NCBI RefSeq assembly: GCF_024227435.1
Contig: NZ_CP100446.1
Location: forward strand, 310,001-374,000
Direction: 5' to 3'
DNA: 64,000 nucleotides
Source of the DNA: Natrinema caseinilyticum
GTDB lineage: Archaea; Halobacteriota; Halobacteria; Halobacteriales; Natrialbaceae
Part shown: in pieces, positions 50,566-58,840 of the stretch
Layout: each line of letters begins with the position of its first letter
Numbering within the stretch: position 1 is the stretch's first letter
Made by a program: the position numbers and the translations under genes
The notes under the pieces: generated by a model
The model's input: the letters and a program-made list of their open reading frames with translations, nothing else
What the model was told of the DNA's origin: nothing
The model's database searches: none

Positions 50566-52347
50566 ATGGGTATTTGTCCCGTCGAACCGTCCGTCCCGGA
50601 GAGGTGCGCTCCATTGTCATCGAAACGCCTCACGGAACGAATAACCGGCCGGTTCTCGTCGATCCTCCCGGTACTCGAGTGGCTGCCGCGGTACGACAGT
50701 TCGTGGCTCCGTCCGGACGTGGTCGCGGGGATCACCGTTGCGGCGTCAGTCATTCCCGAAGGGCTGGCGTACGCGTCGCTCGCGAACTTGCCACCGGAGA
50801 CGGGGTTGTACGCCGGGTTGATGGCAGTCGCCGCCTACTTCTTTCTCGGCACCTCCCGGCAACTCATCGTGGGACCGACCTCGGCGCTTGCGATCCTGGT
50901 CGCGAGTGGCGTCGGGTACGCCGCCACCGGGAACACCGCCTCGTACGCCTCGCTCGTACTCGTGACGACGCTGCTCGTCGGCGTCATCGCGGTCGTCGCG
51001 TGGGCACTCCGGTTAGGGTTTCTGGTCCACTTCATCTCTGGATCGGTGCTCACGGGGTTTTCCGCCGGCGCGGCGTTGTACATCATGTCGACACAGTTGA
51101 ACAAGTTGCTCGGTATCGAGAGCAGCGCGTCGGGTGGTTTCTTCGCGGAAACGTTCTTCGGACGGGTCTCGTACATCGCGACCCATCTCGGGATGACGAA
51201 CGCGGAGACGCTGGCTGTCGGCGGTGCGGGAATCGCGTTGCTCGCCCTCGGTGAGCGGTACGTACCGCGGTTCCCGAACGCACTCGTCGTCGTCGTTCTC
51301 GCTATCCTGGCGATGTCGGTGACGAATCTGGAAGCCCGCGGCGTCGACATCGTCGGCTCTATCCCGAGCGGCCTGCCTTCGCTTTCGGTTCCGGCGGTTC
51401 CCGAGCCCTCGACCCTGAGTTCGCTCATTCCCATCGCCGCCGCGCTGTTCCTGCTGTCGTACGTCCAGGGAATCGGTGCGGCTCAGACGTTCGCCAGACG
51501 TCACGATTACGAGACCGACGCGAATCAGGAACTGCTGGCCGACGCCGGCGCCAACCTCGCCGCGGGCCTCGGCGGCGGGTTTCCCGTCGGCGGAAGTTTC
51601 TCGCGGTCTGCGCTCAACGACTCGGTCGGCGGGAAGACACAGCTCACCAACGCCGTCGTCGTCCTCGTTCTCGTCGTCGTTCTGTTGTTTCTCACCGAGG
51701 TGTTTACGAACCTTCCGGAAACGATACTCGCGGCCGTCGTCATCGTTGCCGTCTCCGGGCTCATCGATACGACCGCGATCCGGCGACTGTACCGGGTGAG
51801 CAAGAGCGAGTTCGCCATCGCGATGGCGTCCTTGCTCGGGGTCCTCACGGTCGGGATGCTCTGGGGTATCTACATCGGCGTCGTTCTCTCGTTACTGGTC
51901 GCGATATCCCGAGTCAGTCGTCCATCGACGCACGAACTCGGTCAGATACCCGGGACGAACGAATTCGTCGCGTTCGACGTGACCGAGGCGGCGACGACCG
52001 TCCCCGACGTCTTCGTCTACCGCGTCGAAGCCGAACTGTTCTACGCGAACGCGGAGACGGTTCGGACCGACCTCACGAATCGGCTCGCGAAACGCGACGC
52101 AGACGTCGAACTCGTCGTCTTCGACCTCACATCGTCGCCGACGGTCGACTTCGAGGCCGCACAGATGCTCGAGAAACTCCACCGGAAACTCGAGTCGCGC
52201 GGCATCGACCTCTGGTTTGCGGGGGCGGAACCCGACGTCGTGCGGCTGTTCGAAACGACGGGCCTCGCGGCGAAGGCCGGCGACGTGACGAGGGAGGAAT
52301 CGATCGACCACGTCGTCGATCGCTGGCGGGCGGAGCAATCGTCCTGA
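50566..52347 (+). CDS. SulP-family sulfate/anion transporter with STAS domain
   Basis: Encodes 593 residues from MGICPVEPSVP; Met codons 8 or 20 codons upstream are also possible starts. The transmembrane part opens DSSWLRPDVVAGITVAASVI and includes GLYAGLMAVAAYFFLGTSRQ and the family motif LLADAGANLAAGLGGGFPVG with GGSFSRSALNDSVGGKTQLT. The C-terminal STAS domain (about 455-570) begins VPDVFVYRVEAELFYANAET. It probably takes up sulfate or bicarbonate. No ATP component is needed. Confidence 0.92.
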   Translation: MGICPVEPSVPERCAPLSSKRLTERITGRFSSILPVLEWLPRYDSSWLRPDVVAGITVAASVIPEGLAYASLANLPPETGLYAGLMAVAAYFFLGTSRQLIVGPTSALAILVASGVGYAATGNTASYASLVLVTTLLVGVIAVVAWALRLGFLVHFISGSVLTGFSAGAALYIMSTQLNKLLGIESSASGGFFAETFFGRVSYIATHLGMTNAETLAVGGAGIALLALGERYVPRFPNALVVVVLAILAMSVTNLEARGVDIVGSIPSGLPSLSVPAVPEPSTLSSLIPIAAALFLLSYVQGIGAAQTFARRHDYETDANQELLADAGANLAAGLGGGFPVGGSFSRSALNDSVGGKTQLTNAVVVLVLVVVLLFLTEVFTNLPETILAAVVIVAVSGLIDTTAIRRLYRVSKSEFAIAMASLLGVLTVGMLWGIYIGVVLSLLVAISRVSRPSTHELGQIPGTNEFVAFDVTEAATTVPDVFVYRVEAELFYANAETVRTDLTNRLAKRDADVELVVFDLTSSPTVDFEAAQMLEKLHRKLESRGIDLWFAGAEPDVVRLFETTGLAAKAGDVTREESIDHVVDRWRAEQSS

Positions 52348-52402
52348 TCGTCTCGGTATCGACCGTCCCTCCCTCACGCGGTCCGTCCCCAGTGTCGTCC
52401 GT

Positions 52403-53479
52403 CTACGAACGATCCTCGAACCACGCACAGACGCGCGGCCAGAGATCGTCGTGCGATGCTTTCCCGGCCGACAGGCCGACGTGGTCGGTCGGAAATTCGA
52501 TCACCTCGATGTCGTCGCTCTCGGTCGCGTCCAGAAACGGACGGCTTGCCTCCGGCGGGATGAACTGGTCGGCCGATCCGATGACGTTCACGATCGGCCT
52601 ATCGATGGCGTCGAGGTCCACGTTCGTCTCCCCGACGGTCAGCCGTCCGGTCTGGAGCTTGTTCTCCCGATAGAGGTCGACGAGAAACTGTCGGTAGAGT
52701 CTGCCGGGGACGTCGACGCTATCGAATCCCCACCTGAGCCGCCGTGCAAAGTGGTCGACGTACGTCTCGTCGTCGAGATGATCGAAGAGTCGAAGATACC
52801 GCCCGAGGTGATACTCGAACGGCGCGATGAGGGAGAACTCGAGGGTCAGCAACGGCCCCGGTGCATTTCCGTACACGTCCGCGACTCGGTTCGGGCTGTA
52901 CGATTCCTCTCGCCCCCAGAGACGAAAAATCCCGCCGTCCACATCGAAGTTGAGGACGGGTGCGAGGAGTCCGAGCGTGCGAACGCGCTGGGGAGACAGC
53001 GCCGCAAAGATCGCGCTCAGCGTCCCGCCCGTACAGTAGCCAAAGAGGTGGATCGAATCGCAGCCGACGCGCTCGATGACTTCGTCGACGCAGCGTGACA
53101 GGTACCGGGCCACGTAGTCGTCGATCCCGAGGGACGAGTCGAGTTCCGACGGGGAACCCCAGTCGACGAGGTAGACGTCGAACCCTCGCTCGAGAAACTG
53201 TCGGACGACGCTGCGATCCGGCTGGAGGTCGAGGATGTACGGTTTGTTGATGATGGCGGAAACGAGTACCACGGGGGTCTCCCGTCTCCGGTCGACGAGC
53301 GGGTCGTACCGGACGAGACTGAGCTTGTTTTCGGCGTACATCTCCTCGTGGGGCGTTTGGCCGACGTCCGCCGCGGCGGATCGGCGCGTCAGGAACGGGG
53401 GCTTCGCTCGCGGCGATGGTGGCTTCCGAACGCCGGTCTCGAGGGCGGCGCTGATCCGGTCTGCGGGGAAAAACGGCAT
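52403..53479 (-). CDS. phaC: Class III PHA synthase PhaC-like protein (short)
   Basis: Encodes 358 residues from MPFFPADRISAALE. The alpha/beta hydrolase core has the lipase-like box FGYCTGG with catalytic Cys149; the catalytic Asp (SADQFIPPEA) and His (PTDHVGLSAG) are visible. It would polymerise hydroxyacyl-CoA into polyhydroxyalkanoate with a PhaE partner. No phaE, phasin or phaA/B gene is nearby. A longer paralogue is at 60677-62329, to which the [19 protein letters not shown] and VDWGSPS segments correspond. Confidence 0.87.
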   Translation of the reverse strand: MPFFPADRISAALETGVRKPPSPRAKPPFLTRRSAAADVGQTPHEEMYAENKLSLVRYDPLVDRRRETPVVLVSAIINKPYILDLQPDRSVVRQFLERGFDVYLVDWGSPSELDSSLGIDDYVARYLSRCVDEVIERVGCDSIHLFGYCTGGTLSAIFAALSPQRVRTLGLLAPVLNFDVDGGIFRLWGREESYSPNRVADVYGNAPGPLLTLEFSLIAPFEYHLGRYLRLFDHLDDETYVDHFARRLRWGFDSVDVPGRLYRQFLVDLYRENKLQTGRLTVGETNVDLDAIDRPIVNVIGSADQFIPPEASRPFLDATESDDIEVIEFPTDHVGLSAGKASHDDLWPRVCAWFEDRS

Positions 53480-53702
53480 CGTAAGGTACTGTACGAGATG
53501 CGGATGCTTTGTCCTTTGCCGCCGTCGCGGGGGGGTCGCTATCGACCGATCGCGACGATCCTCGATCCGCGGCCGTCGAAACGCAACCCCGCCCGTCAGT
53601 CGGGGGACGGCGCCTGCACACGGCGACTCCGTGCCGACGAACGCTGCCCCACGGGCGGAGACGGTGCCAAAGATTTTGTCGCTCAACGACGTGGTCGGCG
53701 GT

Positions 53703-53891
53703 ATGCAGTACGACGATATCGATCTCCGAGTCCGCGAGCGCGACGGACAGCGGATATTCGAACTCGACGGCTACTTTCGGCCGCAGCCGGAATCGAAACC
53801 GCCCGAATACAGGCGGAACGCGATCGTCGATCTGACGGAAGAACAGGCGCGCAGACTGCACGACGACCTCGGTGAACGACTGACGGACTAA
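53703..53891 (+). CDS. Small hypothetical protein
   Basis: Encodes 62 residues from MQYDDIDLRVRERDGQRIFE. It is acidic and soluble, with a beta-hairpin-like first half and a helical end (DLTEEQARRLHDDLGERLTD). Divergent from the short phaC gene (224 bp between starts). No motif or family is recognised; the composition suggests a real small gene. Confidence 0.5.
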   Translation: MQYDDIDLRVRERDGQRIFELDGYFRPQPESKPPEYRRNAIVDLTEEQARRLHDDLGERLTD

Positions 53892-54117
53892 CCGGCTCGT
53901 CCACGCGTCGCTCTCGAGTCGCCCGATCGAAACGGGACGCGTCCGCGGTGCCTCGTGGTACCCGGCGGGCGTTCTGTGATCCGTTCGTTCCGGGACCCGT
54001 GCTCGTTTCGGGCAGCCGTCGCAGAACGGTCCGATCGCTCGGACCGCGGCGTGTGGGTCCCCTCTCCGGTGATCGCGACACCGGAGATGTCTGCTCGCGT
54101 GCGTCGGAACGGCCGCT

Positions 54118-54380
54118 ATGCTTTTACGCGTTCTCGTGCCGATGGACGGCCCCGTGATGGCCGAGTGCGCGCTGGATACGCCCTCGAGGTGGCGGCCGCC
54201 GAGCGTGCCGACCCCGTTCACGAGCGCGCCCGTGAACTGGCCGCCGAGTACGACGCCGAGAATTTCGATGCGGTCGTGATCGGAACGCACGGAGACGATA
54301 CGATCGGTCGGTTGTTCGTCGGCGACGTCGCCGAAACCGTGTTCCGGCGCTCGCCCGTTCCGGTAACGGTCGTCCGGTGA
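54118..54380 (+). pseudogene. Universal stress protein, internally deleted and frameshifted
   Basis: Begins MLLRVLVPMDGPVMAECAL as a Usp N-terminus, then changes frame. The C-terminal half resumes as EYDAENFDAVVIGTHGDDTI followed by GRLFVGDVAETVFRRSPVPV, the ATP-loop end of the domain. The middle (alpha-1 to beta-4) is missing. At least one frameshift and a deletion make it non-functional. Confidence 0.75.
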
Positions 54381-54457
54381 CCGAATCTCGGGGGAGATCG
54401 ACTGTGCTCTCCAGACGCGGTCGGCCGTCAGCCGGGTCCAGGTTCCCGTCTTCGCTC

Positions 54458-54904
54458 TCAGCTCGCGTCCTCGGGCGGTGCCTCTTCGTGCTCCTGCCAC
54501 CCGCCGGCGTCGACGACTTCGAATAGTTTCCCCCAGTTCTCGTCCTCCTGGCTCTCCGGGAGTTGATCGCGGAGTTGTTGAAAGTCAGATGGCGCCACTT
54601 GCGTGTTCACGAGGTCGACGATGACTCGAGCGTGGTAGGCCGCCTTGGGCGGATCGACCTGTTCGATTTCGCTGACGCGCTCGACGAACTCGTGCCAGTC
54701 GAACCGCTGGCCGTGATCCTGGACGGCGCCGGTCATGTACCACTGGATCTCCATCGGGAGCGACCCGGCGAGGTCGTCGGCCGCGCCCGCGGGGATTCGC
54801 TCACCGAGCGTCATGAGCGTCGCCCGAATCGCCCGCACGCTCTCGCCGGTGCCCGGTAGCTCGAGTCGGTGCTGGACCTGACCGGTGAATTCATCGAAAT
54901 TCAT
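54458..54904 (-). CDS. DUF2267-family protein
   Basis: Encodes 148 residues. It carries the DUF2267 signature: MNFDEFTGQVQHRLELPGTG, SVRAIRATLMTLGERIPAGA, ADDLAGSLPMEIQWYMTGAV. Proteins of this family are common in bacterial stress islands beside Usp and CBS genes, and are usually helical and soluble; the mechanism is unknown. The acidic tail ends HEEAPPEDAS. It stands alone on this strand. Confidence 0.85.
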   Translation of the reverse strand: MNFDEFTGQVQHRLELPGTGESVRAIRATLMTLGERIPAGAADDLAGSLPMEIQWYMTGAVQDHGQRFDWHEFVERVSEIEQVDPPKAAYHARVIVDLVNTQVAPSDFQQLRDQLPESQEDENWGKLFEVVDAGGWQEHEEAPPEDAS

Positions 54905-55103
54905 GTGCTCTCACATCCGTCGCACGATAATCACGGACATAAAACCCATCCCACGAGGGGGTGAACGACCGATCCGCCGACGCCATCGAACAGGCCGAAG
55001 CGGCGCTCGAAGCCGTTCGCTTCGGCTCGACGCGTCTCGTTCTGGCTCACCGTGTCGCGTTTCGCCCCGAACCTTAGTACGATCGCCCGTCATACGATCG
55101 TCC

Positions 55104-55736
55104 ATGCCCAAAACAGCGCCGTTCGAGAAACACGCCGACCGATACGAAGGGTGGTTCGAGGACCACGAGGACGTCTATCGGTCCGAACTGGGCGCTCTTC
55201 GCCGTCTCGTTCCGACGACCGGTCGCGGGATCGAAATCGGCGTCGGCAGCGCGCGGTTCGCGGGTCCACTCGGGATGCAGGTCGGGATCGATCCGTCCGA
55301 GGAGATGCTCGAGTACGCCGTTGCACGGGGGATCGAGGTGGTCAGAGGCGTCGCCGAATTCCTGCCGTTCGGCGACGGATCGTTCGATACCGCCCTGATC
55401 GTGACCACGATCTGTTTCGTCGACAATATCCCCGGAACGCTCTCGGAAGCCGAACGGGTCCTCGAATCGGACGGTGCGCTGGTGATCGGGTACATCGACG
55501 AGAACAGCCCCGTCGGACGGACGTACCAGGAACTGAAAGACCGGAATCCGTTTTACAGGGATGCGGTCTTCGTCTCGACGGAGGAACTCGTCACGGCGCT
55601 CGAGACCGCCGGATTCGACCATTTCGAGTTCGTCCAGACCGTCTACAACCGGCTCGACGAGGTCGACGGCCCGGAACCGATCGAGGAGGGGTACGGTGAC
55701 GGTTCCTTCGTGGGGATCAAGGCGACTCGAGGCTGA
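55104..55736 (+). CDS. Class I SAM-dependent methyltransferase
   Basis: Encodes 210 residues from MPKTAPFEKHADRYEGWFED. The SAM-binding motif I is GIEIGVGSARFAGPLG, with the acidic GIDPSEEMLEYA following. Motif GVAEFLPFGDGSFDTALIVT and FVDNIPGTLSEAERVLESDG (motif III) follow as in UbiE/small-molecule methyltransferases. The substrate is unknown. No biosynthetic genes flank it. Confidence 0.87.
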   Translation: MPKTAPFEKHADRYEGWFEDHEDVYRSELGALRRLVPTTGRGIEIGVGSARFAGPLGMQVGIDPSEEMLEYAVARGIEVVRGVAEFLPFGDGSFDTALIVTTICFVDNIPGTLSEAERVLESDGALVIGYIDENSPVGRTYQELKDRNPFYRDAVFVSTEELVTALETAGFDHFEFVQTVYNRLDEVDGPEPIEEGYGDGSFVGIKATRG

Positions 55737-55996
55737 CGGACACGGTCGTCGACCGAGTCCGATCGTGACCCGTCGGAATCGACCCCGACGACCGTCGCAG
55801 GTGAGCGACGGCGGTCTCGAGCGGTCCCCGCTCGTCCGCCTGCCACCACAGGTTCGGCGACGTGACGAAGCTTTAACCATTTTTCCGGCGGTAGGTCCCG
55901 GTATGAAACGTCGGGATCGTTCCGAAGTAAAGCGGGGAGTCGTCTCCGTTCTTCTGTCACGCCCGATTGAACGGCTCGCATGAGCGGGGAACGGTG

Positions 55997-56728
55997 ATGG
56001 GTGCGATTTCATCGGAGTTCTACTGGATCGCGGCGTTCGCGGTCGTCGCAGCGCTCGTAAACGGCGCGGGGATCGCCACGATGTTCCGACATCGGGAGTG
56101 GGCGGAACGACACATCACGTACTTCATGTGTTTTGCGGCGGGGGTACTCCTCTCGACACCGTTGCTCCTGGCGCTTCCCAGCGCGACCGCGAAGAGCCCG
56201 AACGCGGGACTCAGCGCGCTGGCCGGGTTTCTGTTCATGTTCTTTTCCAACAAGGTACTCACATACCGCACGAAACAGGAGTCCCTCGCGTTCGGGGTGA
56301 CGGCAGCCGAGGGCATCGGGATCCACTCGCTGGTCGATGGGGTCGTCTACACCGTCACGTTCAGCGTCTCCCTCGTGACCGGAGTGTTGGCCGGAACCGG
56401 GTTGATCGTTCACGAATTCGCCGAGGGGGTCATCACGTATCTCGTGTTGTTGAAGGGGGACGTGACGGAACGGAGGGCGGCCGTATACGCGTTTTTCGTC
56501 GCCGCGCTGACGACACCGTTTGGCGCCTTCGTCGCCTATCCGCTGGTGAGCAGGGTGGGCCGGTCCCGACTGGGTCTCATGCTGGGGTTCGTCTCGGGGG
56601 TCCTGCTCTACGTCTCCGCATCTCACTTGCTCCCGGAGGCGAGTTCACACGAGAAGAAACACTCGACCGTGGCTTTCGTCGCCGGCGTGTGCCTGGCGCT
56701 TTTCGTCGTCTTCTCGCGGACGATGTAG
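55997..56728 (+). CDS. ZIP-family divalent metal transporter
   Basis: Encodes 243 residues from MGAISSEFYWIAA; Met ten codons upstream is weaker. About eight helices. Helix IV carries GIGIHSLVDGVVYTVTF and helix V carries IVHEFAEGVITYLVLLKGD, corresponding to the ZIP metal-binding motifs (the usual H-x-x-x-E is HEFAEG). It probably imports Zn2+, Fe2+ or Mn2+. It lies in the open between the methyltransferase and CPBP genes. Confidence 0.9.
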   Translation: MGAISSEFYWIAAFAVVAALVNGAGIATMFRHREWAERHITYFMCFAAGVLLSTPLLLALPSATAKSPNAGLSALAGFLFMFFSNKVLTYRTKQESLAFGVTAAEGIGIHSLVDGVVYTVTFSVSLVTGVLAGTGLIVHEFAEGVITYLVLLKGDVTERRAAVYAFFVAALTTPFGAFVAYPLVSRVGRSRLGLMLGFVSGVLLYVSASHLLPEASSHEKKHSTVAFVAGVCLALFVVFSRTM

Positions 56729-57108
56729 CTCCGTGGCGCCGTTGAAATGCTCGGCTGTCACGGAATTTATAAGCAGTGGGTCTGGCTGTAGCCACTCCTC
56801 AACTCCCGGATACACCGCCCGAATACGCCGGTTCGCCGAGTAGGCGTTCCAGCCAGTTCGACGATCTGTCCCACAGTATTCTTCGACCGACCCGAACCGA
56901 TGCTATTCCTGCCCCAGCACACCGTCCTGTCTCGAAGTCCGGAATAACGCGACCTACCGCGCCCTCCTCGAGGAACGGATCGGGATATCTCGCATCCGGA
57001 GCGCCATCGGTCTCGCCGAAACAGGGATCACCTCGAGACTCGTCTCGGTTCTCGACCGTCAAGAACCCTCCAGCGGATATATCTCGTAACCCACCGTCTA
57101 TAACTAGT
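56729..57108. other. Intergenic region with a possible gene remnant
   Basis: A TATA-like TTTATAAGC lies at 56765-56773. A short frame (56934-57089, NATYRALLEERIGISRIRSA...) looks amphipathic and protein-like but has no recognised start; it may be a 5'-truncated gene. Nothing else is visible. Confidence 0.35.
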
Positions 57109-57996
57109 ATGACTGGGATCGATCTACAGGTAGGGGCGGAAAAGAGACTTGGACAGACCGCCGACATCGTCGGAAGTTGGTGGTTGTACCTCGCCGTTGC
57201 AGTCGGGGGAACGTGGGTATTCTGGCTCGCAGCGATCGTCTTCGGCGTGCGTTTCGACAGCGCAGCGGGCCTCGTGTTGCTTCTCGTCGGTCTTGCCATC
57301 CCCGGCGTGTCAGGGATCATGTTCGTATACCTTGTCTACGGCAAACGGGGTCGGACTGACTTCTGGAATCGCGTCATCGACCCTCGGCGTTTCGGAATCC
57401 GCTGGCTACTCGTGATTCTGCTGATACCCTTGGGTGTCAGCGTTTTCGCCGGCGTTATTGACGTACTCCTCGGTGGAACGGGGCCAGCGTGGGGTGAAGG
57501 GGTGACCCGGTTCGGCGTTACTCCCCTCGCGATACTCCCGACGTTATTCTTCGCGACCCTGCCGCCGATCCTCGAAGAGCTAGGGTGGCGTGGATACGCA
57601 TTAGACCGACTGCAACTGAAGTGGTCGGCGCTGAGTGCGAGCGTAATTTTGGGCGTCGTCTGGGCGCTCTGGCATCTGCCCCTGTTCTTCATAGAGGGGT
57701 CGTTCCAACACGATGCGGTCGGATTTGCGACCACGGGATTTTGGCTGTTCATGGCCGGGATCGTCGCTCAGTCGGTCGTTTTCACGTGGGTCTATAACAG
57801 CACAGGACGCACCGTCCTTGGCATCATATTATTACACGGGTGGGTGAATTTCACCGCAGAAATCGTTTTGGTGCTGGACACTATCTATTACCTCCTCTGG
57901 TTCGTGGTCGCCGGGGCTATCGTCGCAATCTGGGGCGGAACGTCGATGACCGACGCCGCTGAAGCACCTCACCCACCCCGCTCTTCGAACCGATAG
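57109..57996 (+). CDS. CPBP-family intramembrane metalloprotease
   Basis: Encodes 295 residues from MTGIDLQVGAEKRL. Eight or so transmembrane helices carry the Abi/CPBP motifs: EELGWRGYALDRL (EExxxR), WALWHLPLFF (the first His) and LLHGWVNFTAE (the second His), which together form a zinc site for intramembrane proteolysis. Haloarchaea carry many such genes. Substrates are unknown; bacterial relatives act in bacteriocin immunity or membrane protein processing. The ATG follows an AT-rich stretch. Confidence 0.92.
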   Translation: MTGIDLQVGAEKRLGQTADIVGSWWLYLAVAVGGTWVFWLAAIVFGVRFDSAAGLVLLLVGLAIPGVSGIMFVYLVYGKRGRTDFWNRVIDPRRFGIRWLLVILLIPLGVSVFAGVIDVLLGGTGPAWGEGVTRFGVTPLAILPTLFFATLPPILEELGWRGYALDRLQLKWSALSASVILGVVWALWHLPLFFIEGSFQHDAVGFATTGFWLFMAGIVAQSVVFTWVYNSTGRTVLGIILLHGWVNFTAEIVLVLDTIYYLLWFVVAGAIVAIWGGTSMTDAAEAPHPPRSSNR

Positions 57997-58269
57997 GCCC
58001 GTCTCCTCCGCTTCCCGCTTTGCGTCTCAAAGCCCGTAGTCGGGGAACCTACCGCCCCGATCGGAGAGATACTGGTCGATACGACGCCGTGAGTGCCGAG
58101 ACGGTATCCTGGCTTCAGGGTCAAACCGCCGCAATCGATGCGCACCCCGACTCACGGGAGTTTCGCATCGGTCTCTGTCAGACGAGTTAGATCCCCACGG
58201 AACCGGTTCCGTGATCGTGGCCGGATGATCCGATGGCCGGCCGAGATCCCGCGTCGTCGCTTCTCGCTG

Positions 58270-58689
58270 CTACGCCTCGACTTTCACGACGTCGACTTCG
58301 CGGTCGCTTCGGTCGGCGACCCGCTTTCTGATACCGGAAAAGTGGTCCAGATGGTCGCCGTGCTCGCCGACGACGATCACGTCCGCGTCGACGTCGTCGG
58401 CGTACTCGAGGATCACGTCGTGGGGAACGCCGTGCAGTGTCTTCCCCACGACGGGAACGCCACGCTCCGCTGCCTCGTTCTCCACGTCGGTGACGCACAC
58501 GGCGGCGTGATCCTCGGCGTAGACGGTCGCCAGTGCCGCCGAACTGAGCGCGAGACCGTCGAACTTCTGTTCGTCTACCACGCAAATGACGTGCAGGGTC
58601 GTTTCCCGCCGTTCCGCGAGTTCGATCGCGCGCTCGGCCGCCGAGCGCGCGTACTCGCTTCCGTCGGTCGCTAACAGGATCGGTCCCAT
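58270..58689 (-). CDS. Divergent single-domain universal stress protein
   Basis: Encodes 139 residues from MGPILLATDGSEYARSAAER. The start strand and helix are Usp-like, but the C-terminal loop reads VVGEHGDHLDHFSGIRKRVA, losing the canonical G-x9-G-S/T that holds the triphosphate. It therefore may not bind ATP. It lies 151 bp downstream of the nrdJ gene's 3' end, same strand. I take it as a diverged but intact gene. Confidence 0.8.
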   Translation of the reverse strand: MGPILLATDGSEYARSAAERAIELAERRETTLHVICVVDEQKFDGLALSSAALATVYAEDHAAVCVTDVENEAAERGVPVVGKTLHGVPHDVILEYADDVDADVIVVGEHGDHLDHFSGIRKRVADRSDREVDVVKVEA

Positions 58690-58840
58690 GGGGAAACAGT
58701 CGACGCACCCCCCCGAATAGCTTTCATGCTGGCCGACGCGGTGACCGGCGTTCGCTGTGGCTCTCGGTGCGACCGGACGCGGTCCGCGGATCCGTTTTTG
58801 AACACACCGCCGTCGTCCGTCGCGCCCCGGAGTCTCGACG

